DNA of 64,000 nt, taken from the NCBI RefSeq assembly GCF_000934685.1, contig NZ_JYNQ01000001.1, forward strand, positions 1,538,501-1,602,500, read 5' to 3'. The notes beneath the pieces were generated by a model. That model did no database searches. It was given only the letters and a program-made list of their open reading frames with translations, and was not told the origin of the DNA. A program made the translations under genes and the position numbers. Within the stretch, counting starts at the first letter, position 1; each line of letters opens with the position of its first letter. Source of the DNA: Lacinutrix sp. Hel_I_90 (GTDB lineage Bacteria > Bacteroidota > Bacteroidia > Flavobacteriales > Flavobacteriaceae). Of the stretch, positions 1-10,244 are shown piece after piece.

Positions 1-1011
1 TAAACGTCCTACGAAAGGATCTGTAGCAATTTTAAAAGCTAACGCTGCAAAAGGCTCTTTTACATCTGGCTTACGCAATTCTTGTTTCTCAGTATTAGGA
101 TTCATTCCTAAAATTCCATCCTTATCCATTGGAGAAGGTAGGTAACGACATACAGCATCTAATAAAAACTGTACCCCTTTATTTTTAAAGGCAGAACCAC
201 AAATCATTGGAATGATAGCCATATCCATTACAGCAGCTCTAAGTGCAGCATGCACTTCATCTTCTGTAATTGAATCTTCATCTTCCATGAACTTCTCTAA
301 TAAGTTCTCATCGTAGCTTGCTACTTCTTCAATTAATAAGGCTCTGTATTTCTTAGCTTCAGCTTTTAATTCTTCTGGAATTTCGATAACATCAAAAGTT
401 GCCCCTTGCGTATCTTCATGCCATACAATCGCTCTGTTTTTTACTAAATCAACAATACCTTTGAAGTTCTCTTCATCACCAATATTTAAAACGATTGGCA
501 CTGCATTAGAACCTAACATTTCTTTTACTTGGCCACAAACCATTATAAAATCTGACCCTTGACGGTCCATTTTATTAACGAAACCAATTCTAGGCACTTT
601 ATAGTTATCAGCAAGTCTCCAGTTAGTTTCAGATTGTGGTTCTACACCATCAACTGCACTAAATAAGAATACTAACCCATCTAATACACGTAATGAACGA
701 TTTACCTCTACGGTAAAATCAACGTGACCAGGAGTATCAATAATATTAAAGTGATAGTCTTGTGCATCTGCAGTAGGTTGTGCATTTTCTTTAGGGAAAA
801 CCCACGTACAAGTTGTAGCCGCAGACGTAATAGTAATACCACGCTCTTGCTCTTGCTCCATCCAGTCCATTGTTGCAGCACCATCATGTACCTCACCAAT
901 TTTATGTGAAACGCCTGTATAATAAAGAATTCGCTCCGTTGTTGTTGTTTTACCAGCATCAATATGAGCAGCAATTCCTATGTTTCTTGTTAATTTTAAA
1001 TCTCTTGCCAT
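1..1011 (-). CDS. fusA: Elongation factor G, partial (N-terminal 337 residues)
   Basis: Ribosomal translocase GTPase. Reading the minus strand from the ATG at 1011 gives the EF-G start [20 protein letters not shown], the P-loop [10 protein letters not shown], the switch I region with RGITI, the G3 motif DTPGH and the G4 motif NKMD. The frame is open to position 1, where 337 of about 700 residues have been read, so the C-terminal half lies outside the window. It begins 6 bp after the rpsG stop and is the last visible gene of the str operon. The family assignment is certain; only the end is missing. Confidence 0.98.
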   Translation of the reverse strand, partial: MARDLKLTRNIGIAAHIDAGKTTTTERILYYTGVSHKIGEVHDGAATMDWMEQEQERGITITSAATTCTWVFPKENAQPTADAQDYHFNIIDTPGHVDFTVEVNRSLRVLDGLVFLFSAVDGVEPQSETNWRLADNYKVPRIGFVNKMDRQGSDFIMVCGQVKEMLGSNAVPIVLNIGDEENFKGIVDLVKNRAIVWHEDTQGATFDVIEIPEELKAEAKKYRALLIEEVASYDENLLEKFMEDEDSITEDEVHAALRAAVMDMAIIPMICGSAFKNKGVQFLLDAVCRYLPSPMDKDGILGMNPNTEKQELRKPDVKEPFAALAFKIATDPFVGRL

Positions 1012-1017
1012 TTCTAA

Positions 1018-1494
1018 TTAAAATCTAAAGTGAGAGAATGCTTTGTTTGCTTCAGCCATTTTATGAGTATCTACTCTCTTTTTAACCGCCGCACCTTCTT
1101 CTTTAGCTGCTGCTAAAACCTCAGAGGCTAAACGTTGCGCCATAGACTTCTCGTTACGTTTTCTTGAATAGCTAATTAGCCATTTCATTGCCGTAGAAAC
1201 CTTACGGTCTGCACGTATTGGATTAGGAATCTGAAAGGTAGCACCACCAACTCTACGACTACGTACTTCTACGTGAGGCATAACGTTAGACAAGGCGTCT
1301 TTCCATACTTCTAATGCTGTTTTTTCTTCGTCTGTTTTTTTAGACTCTACGATATCTATTGCATCGTAAAATACTTTAAAAGCTACTGACTTCTTACCAT
1401 CCCACATCATCATGTTAACGAAACGAGTTACTAACTGGTCGTTAAAACGTGGATCTGGCAAAAGCGGTCTTTTTTTCGCTGCTCTTTTTCTCAT
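1018..1494 (-). CDS. rpsG: 30S ribosomal protein S7
   Basis: Primary 16S rRNA-binding protein that nucleates assembly of the 30S head. The 158-residue product matches the family length, begins MRKRAAKKR, and contains the S7 signature around GGATFQIP and the C-terminal AFSHFRF typical of Bacteroidota S7. It lies 22 bp after rpsL and 6 bp before fusA, the standard str operon order. No internal promoter is apparent, so it is probably transcribed from the promoter upstream of rpsL. Confidence 0.98.
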   Translation of the reverse strand: MRKRAAKKRPLLPDPRFNDQLVTRFVNMMMWDGKKSVAFKVFYDAIDIVESKKTDEEKTALEVWKDALSNVMPHVEVRSRRVGGATFQIPNPIRADRKVSTAMKWLISYSRKRNEKSMAQRLASEVLAAAKEEGAAVKKRVDTHKMAEANKAFSHFRF

Positions 1495-1516
1495 GTCTTC
1501 TTCTTAAAGTTTTAAA

Positions 1517-1891
1517 TTACTTCTTAGGGCGTTTTGCACCATACTTAGATCTACGTTGTGTTCTTCCTTCTACACCTGCGGTGTCTAAAGCGCCACGAAC
1601 AATGTGGTATCTAACTCCTGGCAAATCTTTTACCCTTCCACCTCTAACCAATACTATCGAGTGCTCTTGTAAATTGTGTCCTTCTCCAGGAATGTAAGCG
1701 TTCACTTCATTACCATTTGTTAATCTAACACGCGCTACTTTACGCATTGCAGAGTTAGGTTTCTTTGGTGTTGTAGTGTATACACGCGTGCACACTCCTC
1801 TTCTTTGAGGACACGAATTTAAAGCAGCCGATTTACTCTTCTTGGTTATTTTGGCTCTTCCTTTTCGTACTAATTGTGAAATTGTTGGCAT
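1517..1891 (-). CDS. rpsL: 30S ribosomal protein S12
   Basis: Decoding-centre protein S12, 124 residues. It starts [12 protein letters not shown] and contains the conserved [13 protein letters not shown] and [11 protein letters not shown] segments; the lysine of TPKKPNS is the classical streptomycin-resistance position. It is the first gene of the str operon, with a TTG-N19-TAnnTTTG promoter about 45-75 bp upstream and a small inverted repeat (1918-1932) in the leader that could take part in autogenous control, which is only inferred. Confidence 0.98.
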   Translation of the reverse strand: MPTISQLVRKGRAKITKKSKSAALNSCPQRRGVCTRVYTTTPKKPNSAMRKVARVRLTNGNEVNAYIPGEGHNLQEHSIVLVRGGRVKDLPGVRYHIVRGALDTAGVEGRTQRRSKYGAKRPKK

Positions 1892-1917
1892 ATATCTATA
1901 CTATATAAATTTGTTTA

Positions 1918-1932
1918 CCTCTTTTTAAGAGG
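1918..1932 (-). promoter_or_regulatory. Short hairpin in rpsL leader
   Basis: The leader contains CCTCTT-TTT-AAGAGG, a 6-bp perfect stem with a 3-nt loop lying at about the predicted transcription start of the str operon. Whether it is functional (mRNA stability or S7-type feedback) is inference; it is also close to the AT-rich background. Confidence 0.25.
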
Positions 1933-1936
1933 GCTG

Positions 1937-1966
1937 CAAATGTAGAAATTAATTTTCTAAATTCAA
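1937..1966 (-). promoter_or_regulatory. str operon promoter (TTG-N19-TAnnTTTG)
   Basis: On the minus strand a TTG (complement of 1964-1966) is followed after exactly 19 bp by TACATTTG (complement of 1937-1944). This fits the Bacteroidota housekeeping consensus TTG-N17-23-TAnnTTTG. The predicted start of transcription is near 1930, giving a leader of about 40 nt before rpsL. Confidence 0.65.
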
Positions 1967-2068
1967 ACCGTAAAGGATTAATTTTCAATAGTTTTTTAAA
2001 ATTTCATTTTTGACTATATTAAATCAGTAGTTTTAACGTTAGTTTTACACACTAAATTAAACCGTCTC

Positions 2069-3763
2069 GTGCAAAAACAAATTGTTTTTATAATCTTATG
2101 CTTTTCTTTTTGTTCTTCGGAATTACTAGCGCAAAATTTAAACTTAATAATTAATGGTGCAACCGAAGCCGAAACCCAAACAATTGATTCTTTAGATTAC
2201 GACAAAACACACAAAGACTTCAGCTCGTTAGCTCTTGAAGTTGACACCCTTCATCAAAGATTAATAAAGCTTGGCTATATAGAAAGCAAACGTAGTACTT
2301 CAGAAAAAGTAAACGACAGTTCTATTGTTTACAATTTTCAGTTAAATACGAAATATAAGACACTACAGATCTATTATAATAATACATTAATAAGCAAAAA
2401 GACCCTCTCGCTTATTAGCAAAGCACGTTATGATGATTATTTCAGCATTCCTTTTTCGGAGGCTGAACGCGTTTTAAACTTTATTAATACCCAAATCGCA
2501 AATGACGGCTTTCCATTTTCAAAAATCAGACTTTCTGATATAAAAGTAAAAGACAATAAAACAGTAACTGCTAACCTCTTAATATCAGAAGGCGAAACCA
2601 GACGGGCACTAAACAAAATTGTATTAAAAGGTTATGAGAAATTCCCTAGGTCCTTTTTAAAACGTTATTTAAAAATTAAACCCTCACAAACTTTTAATAT
2701 CGAAACTATAAAAAAGAAAATAGCTGTCTTAGATAATTTACGTTTTGCAAAACAAATTAAAACACCTGAAGTCCTATTTACAAAAGATTCAACGTTACTT
2801 TATCTCTATATCGAAAAAGCAAACAGTAATACATTTGATGGCTTTTTAGGATTTAGTACGGATGAGGACACCAATACCTTAGATTTTAACGGTTATTTGG
2901 ATCTGGAACTCAATAACAATTTAAATTATGGTGAATCCTTAAAACTATTATATAAGGGTAACGAAAATGAAGAGAAAAATTTTGAAATTAAATTAAATCT
3001 CCCCTATCTATTTGGCTCTCCAGTAGGAACGGAATTAGAATTAAACATCTTCAAGAAAGACTCCTCATTTACAACTGTAAATCAAAAAGCAAAACTATTT
3101 TACCAGCTTAATTCAAAAAACAGATTTTATTTTGGTGTTGATAATACACAATCTAACGCGCTTTTATCTAACAATACCTCTATTAGCTTAAACGATTACA
3201 AATCTAATTTCTTAAGTACGCGCTACGAATTTGAGCATAGAAATAGTAAAAACGCGCTCTTTCAAATTAGAACATTAGCACAATTGGAATTTGGCTTTGG
3301 CAATAGATTATTATTACAGACCAAAGAAGAACAGATAAAGCTATTTTTAAATGCCCATCACATTTTTAATTTAAATGAAAAAAACAGCATTTATATAAGG
3401 CTAAATGCTTCTTTTCTTGATTCTGAAACCTATCTTGAAAACGAACTTATAAGATTGGGAGGCATCAATTCTATTAGAGGTTTTACAGAAAATAGTCTTA
3501 CAGCAACCAGATACGCGCTTGTAAACACAGAGTACCGCTACCTTTTAAGCAATACAATTTATGCGCATAGCGTGATAGATTATGCTTCACTCGAAAACAA
3601 AATCACAAATCAAAAGGAAGCGCTTTATGGTTTTGGCTTAGGCTTTGGAATCATAACCAAAGCAGGATTATTGAAATTTAATTTCGCAAATGGAAAAACA
3701 GAAAATCAACAATTTCAATTTTCTAACTCTAAAATCCATCTTAGTTTAACGTCTCTATTTTAG
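2069..3763 (+). CDS. Omp85/BamA-TamA-type outer membrane protein
   Basis: 564-residue outer membrane protein. The GTG at 2069 opens a signal peptide (hydrophobic residues 5-20, cleavage after LLAQ). Residues about 25-240 hold POTRA-like repeats, ending in the segment with SEGETRRALNKI. The C-terminal half is a strand-rich barrel ending in phenylalanine, and R470-G471-F472 (IRGF) is the Omp85 barrel motif. It is shorter than BamA (about 800-900) and closer in size to FhaC/TamA-like proteins, so it is probably not the essential BamA. The substrate is unknown. It is monocistronic and divergent from the str operon. Confidence 0.8.
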   Translation: MQKQIVFIILCFSFCSSELLAQNLNLIINGATEAETQTIDSLDYDKTHKDFSSLALEVDTLHQRLIKLGYIESKRSTSEKVNDSSIVYNFQLNTKYKTLQIYYNNTLISKKTLSLISKARYDDYFSIPFSEAERVLNFINTQIANDGFPFSKIRLSDIKVKDNKTVTANLLISEGETRRALNKIVLKGYEKFPRSFLKRYLKIKPSQTFNIETIKKKIAVLDNLRFAKQIKTPEVLFTKDSTLLYLYIEKANSNTFDGFLGFSTDEDTNTLDFNGYLDLELNNNLNYGESLKLLYKGNENEEKNFEIKLNLPYLFGSPVGTELELNIFKKDSSFTTVNQKAKLFYQLNSKNRFYFGVDNTQSNALLSNNTSISLNDYKSNFLSTRYEFEHRNSKNALFQIRTLAQLEFGFGNRLLLQTKEEQIKLFLNAHHIFNLNEKNSIYIRLNASFLDSETYLENELIRLGGINSIRGFTENSLTATRYALVNTEYRYLLSNTIYAHSVIDYASLENKITNQKEALYGFGLGFGIITKAGLLKFNFANGKTENQQFQFSNSKIHLSLTSLF

Positions 3764-3882
3764 AAATTTTAACCAAATACTTGAAGTTTTTTGAAAAAAA
3801 ATTGAAATTTTAACCAATAAATATTGTTTAATTAACTTTTTATTATGATTTTTGGCACAGACTAATTCAAATAAAATATAAA

Positions 3883-6800
3883 ATGAAAACAAAGTTTAGT
3901 GGAATTTTAACGCTATTACTAGCGTTTGTTGTGCAACTATCGTTCGCACAAGAAAAAAATATTTCAGGTACGATTTCCGATGAAAGCGGATTACCCTTAC
4001 CTGGAGTAAATATTGTTGTAGCAGGTACAAATGACGGTACTCAAACAGATTTTGATGGTAAATACTCAATTTCTGCGAATACTGGTGAAGTACTTACCTA
4101 CTCATATGTTGGTTACAAAACGGCAAACAAAACTGTAGGAACTGAAAACAATATCAGTTTCAATATGGAGTTGGATGTTGAAGCTATCGACGAAGTAGTA
4201 ATTACCGCTCTTGGTATTAAGAGAAAGAAAGACGAGGTTACAACAGTTTACCAGGAGGTAAAAACCGAGGAACTTGTTAAAGCAAACAACCCTAGTGTTG
4301 TAAACAGTTTATCTGGTAAAGTATCTGGTTTGACTATTACACAAAACTCTAATGGAGTTGCTGGAGGTACTAGAATTGTACTTCGTGGTAACCGTTCTAT
4401 TTCTGGTAACAACCAGGCTTTAGTGGTTATTGATGGTGCTATTTCTGATACTACTTTCTTAAATGCTTTAGATCCTAACCAAATTGATTCGGTTAACGTT
4501 ATAAAAGGTGCGGCTGGTTCTGCATTATACGGTTCTCAAGGGTCTAACGGTGTAATTGTTGTTACAACAAAGAAAGTGACTAAAGGAGAAAAGATGACTA
4601 TTCAAGTAAATAGCTCAATCGATTTTGAAACTGTTGCTTATGTTCCAGAAAAACAAACCAGATATGGTCAAGGTTGGGATTTAGGAAATGGTTTTGAAAA
4701 TGTTATTTACGAAAACGGTGGATGGGGTCCAGAATTTGATGGACAAATAGTTCCTGTTGGTTTACCTCAAGCAGATGGTACTTTTATTACTGCGCCATAC
4801 GAGTCTAGAGGTTCTGATCATATTAAAGAATTCTTTAGTACTGGTTTAACAAAGCAAAACTCTATTTCTATTTCTTCTGGAAACAGTGAAGGTTATATCA
4901 CTTTAGGTGCTAGAAATGTAAATACAGAGTTTGTTGTAAAGGGCGATCAACGTAAACGAAACACCCTAACATTAAATGCTGGTAAAACAGCTGGGAATTG
5001 GACTGTTGCTAGTAATATTATTTACACCAACACCTCTGCAGAATTTCACAATGGAGATTTATACAGACAATTACTACAGTCTGCTACGAATATTCCAATT
5101 CAGGAATTTGCGAATTCAGGAAATGAAGGTCACTGGAATGCTTACTTTACTAACCCATATTGGAACCTAGTAAATCAAAGAGCTAAAAACGAAAACAATA
5201 ATTTAAGTTTAACTGGTGATTTAGGGTATAAAATTAATGACAACATCTCTCTTAAGTTAGTAAGTAACGCAAGAATTACAGATGCACAAAATTTGACTTT
5301 TCAAAACGAATATGAAGAGCCAACAGAAATCACCACAAATACTGGTGCTACTAGATCTCTTATTTCTCAGTTTACTTTTCAAAATTTTAGAGATAGCCAG
5401 TACTACACTGACTTCTTTATTAATTTAGATTACATGTTAACCGACGACATCTCTTTTGCAGCCAATATTGGTTTAAACAATCAATATTTCAAGCAAAGTA
5501 ATACTATTGTTGGTGGATCAGATTTAACAGTACCAGGTGTTTACACAACTGCTAACTTAAATAATGGCCCTGATGATGCAGTTACTGGAGATTTTAGATC
5601 TACTAGATCAAGAATAGGAGCATTTGCCAATGTTGATTTTGGTTACAAAGACTTTTTCTTCTTAAATATTACAGGTAGAAATGACTGGTCTTCAACTTTA
5701 GCCAAGTCAAACCAATCTTTCTTCTACCCTAGTGCAAGTATCTCTTTCTTACCTACTAAAGCTTTTGATGCTTTAAAAGGTGATGTATTAAATTATATGA
5801 AATTGACTGCGGCATATGTAAAAACTGGTAATGACGGTGGTACTGGCGCTTATGATATACAACAATTTGTTAACCCAGGAGCTGCTTTCCCTATCGGTGG
5901 ACAAAATTCATTTGTTGTGGATCAATCAATAACTGACCCATTACTTAAGCCAGAATTTTTTACAACATTTGAGGTTGGTATTAACTTAGGTTTATTAAAA
6001 GATAGATTAACTCTAGATGTGAGTTATGCTAATTTTACAGGTACAGATCAAATTAACCTTATTGGGGCTTCTGCAGCATCAGGAATTACAAATGCAAGCG
6101 TTAATATTGGGGAAACTAAAGGTACTTCGATAGAAGTTGATTTAGGTGTTAAAGTTATTAAAACAGAGAATATTAAATGGAATGTTAACCTAGGGTATTC
6201 TACAACGGATAACGAAGTTGTTAAAGTTTCAGATCAAGCAACTCAAGTAGCATTAACTACTGGTGGTTTAGCGCAATCTTATGCTATAGAAGGTGAAGCG
6301 TTCCCTGTATTACAAACAGCATATTATGAAAGAGATCCTCAAGGTCGTGTATTAATCGATCCTACAAATGGAGATCCAATTCAGGGTGCTGGTTTAAAAA
6401 TCGCAGGTAGAACTACAGCTAAGCATATTGTAAACCTAAATACCTCTTTTAACTATAAAAACTGGTCTTTACAAGCGACTATGGATTATAGAACAGGTCA
6501 TGTATTCTTCGCAGATACTAAATCTCAATTAACTTGGTCTGGTCATGCTGTTGAGACAGCTCAAGGTGGACGTGGATCATTTATTTATCCTAATTCGGCA
6601 ATAGAAACTTCTCCAGGAGTTTATGAAGCAAATACTTCTGTGCCTTCTGCTGGTCCAAATGCAGGTGCTTTTATTACTTTCTTTGGTAACTACCAAGGTA
6701 TTGGTGAAAACCATGTTTTAGATGCTACTGCTTTTAAAGTTAGAGAGCTATCTTTAAGTTATGACTTAAACAAAAATTACTTAAAAAACACGTTTATCTC

Positions 6801-6978
6801 AGGTTTAAGAATTAGTGCTACTGCTAGAAATCCTTTCATTGTATTACCTGCTGAAAACAGAGGGTATGCTGATCCAGAAAGTAGTTTTACTACTGGAAAT
6901 GGTCAAGGTGTTAGTGGTGTAGATACGAACTATCCTCCGACTAAAACATTTGGTCTAGGATTAAACTTAACTTTTTAA
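3883..6978 (+). CDS. SusC/RagA-family TonB-linked outer membrane transporter
   Basis: 1031-residue TonB-dependent importer. A signal peptide (cleavage after LSFAQ, about residue 22) is followed by a carboxypeptidase-regulatory-like domain (about 25-105, GTISDESGLPLPGVNI), then the plug (about 110-235, with the SusC signature region SGKVSGLTI and VLRGNRSISG), then a 22-strand-type barrel ending GLGLNLTF. The next gene, 10 bp downstream, is its SusD partner, so the two should form a lidded import complex for an oligomeric nutrient (glycan or peptide). No glycoside hydrolase lies nearby, so the substrate cannot be named. Confidence 0.95.
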   Translation: MKTKFSGILTLLLAFVVQLSFAQEKNISGTISDESGLPLPGVNIVVAGTNDGTQTDFDGKYSISANTGEVLTYSYVGYKTANKTVGTENNISFNMELDVEAIDEVVITALGIKRKKDEVTTVYQEVKTEELVKANNPSVVNSLSGKVSGLTITQNSNGVAGGTRIVLRGNRSISGNNQALVVIDGAISDTTFLNALDPNQIDSVNVIKGAAGSALYGSQGSNGVIVVTTKKVTKGEKMTIQVNSSIDFETVAYVPEKQTRYGQGWDLGNGFENVIYENGGWGPEFDGQIVPVGLPQADGTFITAPYESRGSDHIKEFFSTGLTKQNSISISSGNSEGYITLGARNVNTEFVVKGDQRKRNTLTLNAGKTAGNWTVASNIIYTNTSAEFHNGDLYRQLLQSATNIPIQEFANSGNEGHWNAYFTNPYWNLVNQRAKNENNNLSLTGDLGYKINDNISLKLVSNARITDAQNLTFQNEYEEPTEITTNTGATRSLISQFTFQNFRDSQYYTDFFINLDYMLTDDISFAANIGLNNQYFKQSNTIVGGSDLTVPGVYTTANLNNGPDDAVTGDFRSTRSRIGAFANVDFGYKDFFFLNITGRNDWSSTLAKSNQSFFYPSASISFLPTKAFDALKGDVLNYMKLTAAYVKTGNDGGTGAYDIQQFVNPGAAFPIGGQNSFVVDQSITDPLLKPEFFTTFEVGINLGLLKDRLTLDVSYANFTGTDQINLIGASAASGITNASVNIGETKGTSIEVDLGVKVIKTENIKWNVNLGYSTTDNEVVKVSDQATQVALTTGGLAQSYAIEGEAFPVLQTAYYERDPQGRVLIDPTNGDPIQGAGLKIAGRTTAKHIVNLNTSFNYKNWSLQATMDYRTGHVFFADTKSQLTWSGHAVETAQGGRGSFIYPNSAIETSPGVYEANTSVPSAGPNAGAFITFFGNYQGIGENHVLDATAFKVRELSLSYDLNKNYLKNTFISGLRISATARNPFIVLPAENRGYADPESSFTTGNGQGVSGVDTNYPPTKTFGLGLNLTF

Positions 6979-6988
6979 AAAAAAAATT

Positions 6989-8521
6989 ATGAAAAAATAT
7001 ATTAAAACAGGAATTGCATTGCTTTTTGTTGGAGCTCTTTTCAATTCTTGTGAAAGTACTCTAGACATCAATGAATCTGAAGTAGGTTTTACAACGGACG
7101 CTGTAAGTCCAGATTTATTGTTAGCAGGTGCCATTCAGGCACCTAGAACTCAATTTGAAGTTACAACTAGTGAATTAGGTAGTATTTTTATGAACCAGTG
7201 GGCTGGTGATATTAATAACGTTACTGGTGGTTTTCAAGATGAATTCAGACTAAACATTACGCAAAATTTCTATGGTTCGATTTGGAATAATCTTTATAGA
7301 GGTATGGGAACATACCAAACTATTATCGATTCTGAAGGTGATGCTTACAACAATCACAAAGCAATAGCAAGAATATTAAAATCTTACTATTTCCAGTATA
7401 TCGTTGATTTATATGGTAATGCACCATATTCTCAAGCCTTACAAGGTGGTGAATTATTAACCCCAGCTTATGACGATGCTCAGGCTATTTACAGAGCACT
7501 TGTTGCCGATGTTAATATCGCTTTAGCAACTTTAGCTAATTCTTCAGAATATTTACCTGTAGGCGCTGAAGACACTGTCTTTCAAGGAAATTTAAACGGT
7601 TGGATTGAAGTCGCTAATACTTTAAAATTAAGATTATTATTACGTCAGTCTGAAATGACCGATGCTGATACTACAACTTACTTAGCTACGGAATTTGCAA
7701 GTTTAGCTGGCGGACCGTTTGTAACTGCGAACGCAACTCTTAATCCAGGTTATGTAAATGAAAATGGAAAATTAAATCCATTCTGGGCGAACTATGGCTT
7801 TGATGTTGCTGGAAATCCAACATTTGATCGTGATTTTATTGTCCCTTCAGAATATTTTGAAAAGTTCTTAAAAGGAGAAAATCAAACAGATGCTGATTTT
7901 AATGTTGGTGCTTTACCAGGAACAGGCGTTAATGATACAAGATTAGTACGTTTCTTTGATCCTGCATCAGGTGTTCCCGGTAATGGTGTAACAGGAGTTG
8001 TTCAAGGTGCTGAAAACAGCCAAGCTCCATCTCAATTATCTGAACCAGGACCAGGATTATTAAGAAGTTTTGATCAAGATAGTTATATCTTCACTGCTTC
8101 TGAAAGTTTCTTTTTACAAGCGGAGGCTATAGAAAAAGGATATTTAACTGGAAGTGCTCAAACAATGTTTGAAAATGGTATAATAGCGTCATTTGATCTA
8201 TTAGGCGCTACAGGTTCTGCAACATACCTTACAAATTCTGCAAATGTTAACAGAATTGGTTGGAATGGATCAGCGAACAAAATTGAAGCCATTATGACTC
8301 AAAAGTGGATTGCACTTTGTGGATTTAATGCTATAGAATCGTTTATCGATTATAACAGAACAGGATTTCCTAATGTTCCATTATCGGTTGTAGCTACAAA
8401 GCCACAATTGCCTTATAGACTATTATATCCAACATCAGAATATTCAACTAACTCTGCAAACGTGCCTAATCAGCCTGTTTCAAATGCGTTCAGTTCGAAA
8501 ATTTTCTGGGATGTTAATTAA
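6989..8521 (+). CDS. SusD/RagB-family nutrient-binding lipoprotein
   Basis: 510-residue surface lipoprotein. The lipobox ends at C21 (ALFNSC). The N-terminal part (AGAIQAPRTQFE, then QNFYGSIWNNLYRGMGTYQ) and the C-terminal IEAIMTQKWIALCGFNAIESFIDYNRTGFP fit the SusD-like_2 subgroup seen next to many Flavobacteriaceae SusC proteins. It should form the lid on the SusC protein encoded 10 bp upstream. Two small lipoproteins follow at 23 and 15 bp, indicating a single operon ending at the terminator at 10194. Confidence 0.93.
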   Translation: MKKYIKTGIALLFVGALFNSCESTLDINESEVGFTTDAVSPDLLLAGAIQAPRTQFEVTTSELGSIFMNQWAGDINNVTGGFQDEFRLNITQNFYGSIWNNLYRGMGTYQTIIDSEGDAYNNHKAIARILKSYYFQYIVDLYGNAPYSQALQGGELLTPAYDDAQAIYRALVADVNIALATLANSSEYLPVGAEDTVFQGNLNGWIEVANTLKLRLLLRQSEMTDADTTTYLATEFASLAGGPFVTANATLNPGYVNENGKLNPFWANYGFDVAGNPTFDRDFIVPSEYFEKFLKGENQTDADFNVGALPGTGVNDTRLVRFFDPASGVPGNGVTGVVQGAENSQAPSQLSEPGPGLLRSFDQDSYIFTASESFFLQAEAIEKGYLTGSAQTMFENGIIASFDLLGATGSATYLTNSANVNRIGWNGSANKIEAIMTQKWIALCGFNAIESFIDYNRTGFPNVPLSVVATKPQLPYRLLYPTSEYSTNSANVPNQPVSNAFSSKIFWDVN

Positions 8522-8544
8522 TAAAAATTGTTAAATTAAGAAAA

Positions 8545-9399
8545 ATGAAAAAAATGAAAAAATTAAAATTAGTAGTACTCGCAGTAGTATTGTCTGCATT
8601 AAACTTTTCTTGTTTAGTGGATGATAGCGAAGAGAACTTAGAGGCTTTCGGAGAGTCTCCATTTATCGTAGGTTTCAATAGTAATACAGCTTTATTAAGC
8701 TATTTCCAAGATGTTGGACCTGTAGAAAGAGAATTTCCTATTAACTTTTTAGGAGGACAAACTGGAAACTTAACAAGTGACTTAGTTATCAACTATAGCA
8801 TTGATCCTGCATCAACTGCAACAGAAGGTCAGGAATTTGACTTTGTAACTTTGTCAGGAACTGTAACTATTCCTGCTGGAAATAGTTTTGCCATGTTTCC
8901 ATTACTAGTAAATACAGGAGGACTTGATCCAAACGTACCAACAGAGTTAATTTTAAACTTAGATGCCGTTTCTGGTGCACCAGCTACAATCTCTGCTTTA
9001 GGAGATACATTAGCCATTACATTCGTGGGATGTCAAACTACCTTAAATAACTTTAATTATTCTGTTGTAACAACTAGAGATGACGGTGCTACCTTAAATC
9101 AAGGAGTTGAAGATTTAAGATTAACTGCTGCCAATACACTTAAAACTAGAACTACTGGTCTTTGGTCTGATGGGCAATTACCTCCACCTGATCACGGTAT
9201 GACTTTTACTGATGTGTGTGGAGACTTAAATGTTCCTGCTCAAAATTTAATGGAATTTTATTCGAACCAAGTTAGTGGAACAAATTTAGCTGGTCCTGAT
9301 GGACAGGTAGATTCTGCAACCGGTAACTTCTCATTATCGTATCAAATTACCTTTTCAGCTGGTAACAGAACTTACGTAACAACTTATACAAGACTTTAA
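8545..9399 (+). CDS. SusCD-associated lipoprotein with Calx-beta-like fold
   Basis: 284 residues with lipobox cysteine C23 (LNFSC). Residues about 35-160 are strand-rich and acidic-rich with a segment like Calx-beta or DUF4843-type domains (EGQEFDFVTLSGTVTIPAGNS). The C-terminal part has no recognised domain. As third gene of the SusCD operon it is probably a surface glycan- or ligand-binding accessory protein, analogous in position to SusE/SusF; this role is inferred from context only. Confidence 0.7.
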   Translation: MKKMKKLKLVVLAVVLSALNFSCLVDDSEENLEAFGESPFIVGFNSNTALLSYFQDVGPVEREFPINFLGGQTGNLTSDLVINYSIDPASTATEGQEFDFVTLSGTVTIPAGNSFAMFPLLVNTGGLDPNVPTELILNLDAVSGAPATISALGDTLAITFVGCQTTLNNFNYSVVTTRDDGATLNQGVEDLRLTAANTLKTRTTGLWSDGQLPPPDHGMTFTDVCGDLNVPAQNLMEFYSNQVSGTNLAGPDGQVDSATGNFSLSYQITFSAGNRTYVTTYTRL

Positions 9400-9414
9400 T
9401 AAATAATCATAATA

Positions 9415-10173
9415 ATGAAAAATACATATATTAAATTATTAGCTTTAATACTTATTGCTTCGGTTTCAGTGTCGTGTGTAAACGATGACGAAACGTTTGG
9501 TGTAAGTGACACAAAAGCTATAGCGACGACCACAGTCACTTCAATTACTGTACCGGAAGGTTCTACTGGTGTTATTCCATTTACTTTAAGTAAAGCATTA
9601 AACAAAGCTTCTCAGTTTAAAATTGAGTTGATGAGTGGTAGCGCTTCACAAGAAGAAATAATGGTAGGTGATCAAGAAACAGATGCTGATACTGGAATTC
9701 CAGGAGAAGGATTTGAAATAACTGTTCCTGCATACCAAAGCTCTTTCGAAATTCCTTTTGAGTCTTTACTAGATTTCGATTGTGAAGCGAATGAAAATGT
9801 CAAAATAAGAATTACTGCTGCTGGTGTAAGAACAGCAATAACACCTGATAGTGATGGTTACATCATTGATGTTGCTATACCTAATGTGCCAACATGGACC
9901 ATAGTTGGTGTTGATACTTACGGTGATAGTTGGAATGGTGCATCTATTGACGTTACAATTGATGGTGTAACAACTAGCTATACTGTTGAAGAAGACACAA
10001 ACACTTACTATGTTGGAATACCAACAGGCGCGACTTATTCGTTTGCATTCGTAAGTGGTGATTGGGATGGTGAAGTTGAATATACAATAACATCTCCTGA
10101 TGGCGATGTATTTGCTGATGCATATTATCCTGCAGTTGGACAAATCACAAGCGGTACTAGTTCTTGTAACTAA
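9415..10173 (+). CDS. SusCD-associated lipoprotein
   Basis: 252 residues with lipobox cysteine C21 (SVSVSC). The first half again resembles a Calx-beta-like domain (VPEGSTGVIPFTLSKAL); the second half carries a DTYGDSWNGASIDV motif seen in several secreted Bacteroidota beta-sandwich domains. It is the last gene of the SusCD operon, 15 bp after the preceding lipoprotein and immediately before a strong terminator. It probably binds substrate at the cell surface, by position only. Confidence 0.7.
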   Translation: MKNTYIKLLALILIASVSVSCVNDDETFGVSDTKAIATTTVTSITVPEGSTGVIPFTLSKALNKASQFKIELMSGSASQEEIMVGDQETDADTGIPGEGFEITVPAYQSSFEIPFESLLDFDCEANENVKIRITAAGVRTAITPDSDGYIIDVAIPNVPTWTIVGVDTYGDSWNGASIDVTIDGVTTSYTVEEDTNTYYVGIPTGATYSFAFVSGDWDGEVEYTITSPDGDVFADAYYPAVGQITSGTSSCN

Positions 10174-10193
10174 TTCCACTTCAAATATTTTTA

Positions 10194-10225
10194 AAAAACC
10201 ACTTCTTTATGAAGTGGTTTTTTTA
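10194..10225 (+). terminator. Terminator of the SusCD operon
   Basis: Perfect 10-bp stem AAACCACTTC / GAAGTGGTTT with loop TTTAT, followed by a T-rich tract. It begins about 20 bp after the stop of the last lipoprotein gene. Confidence 0.85.
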
Positions 10226-10244
10226 TTTTTGTTAAAAAAGAAAG

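Noticed and set aside
708-974. Open frame on the minus strand inside fusA
   Set aside because: It lies in a different frame from the clear EF-G reading and has a low-complexity Leu-rich composition; it is a shadow.
9769-10179. Long minus-strand frame opposite the last SusCD lipoprotein gene
   Set aside because: Its Cys/Ile/Tyr-rich composition is the antisense of the lipoprotein gene and matches no family.
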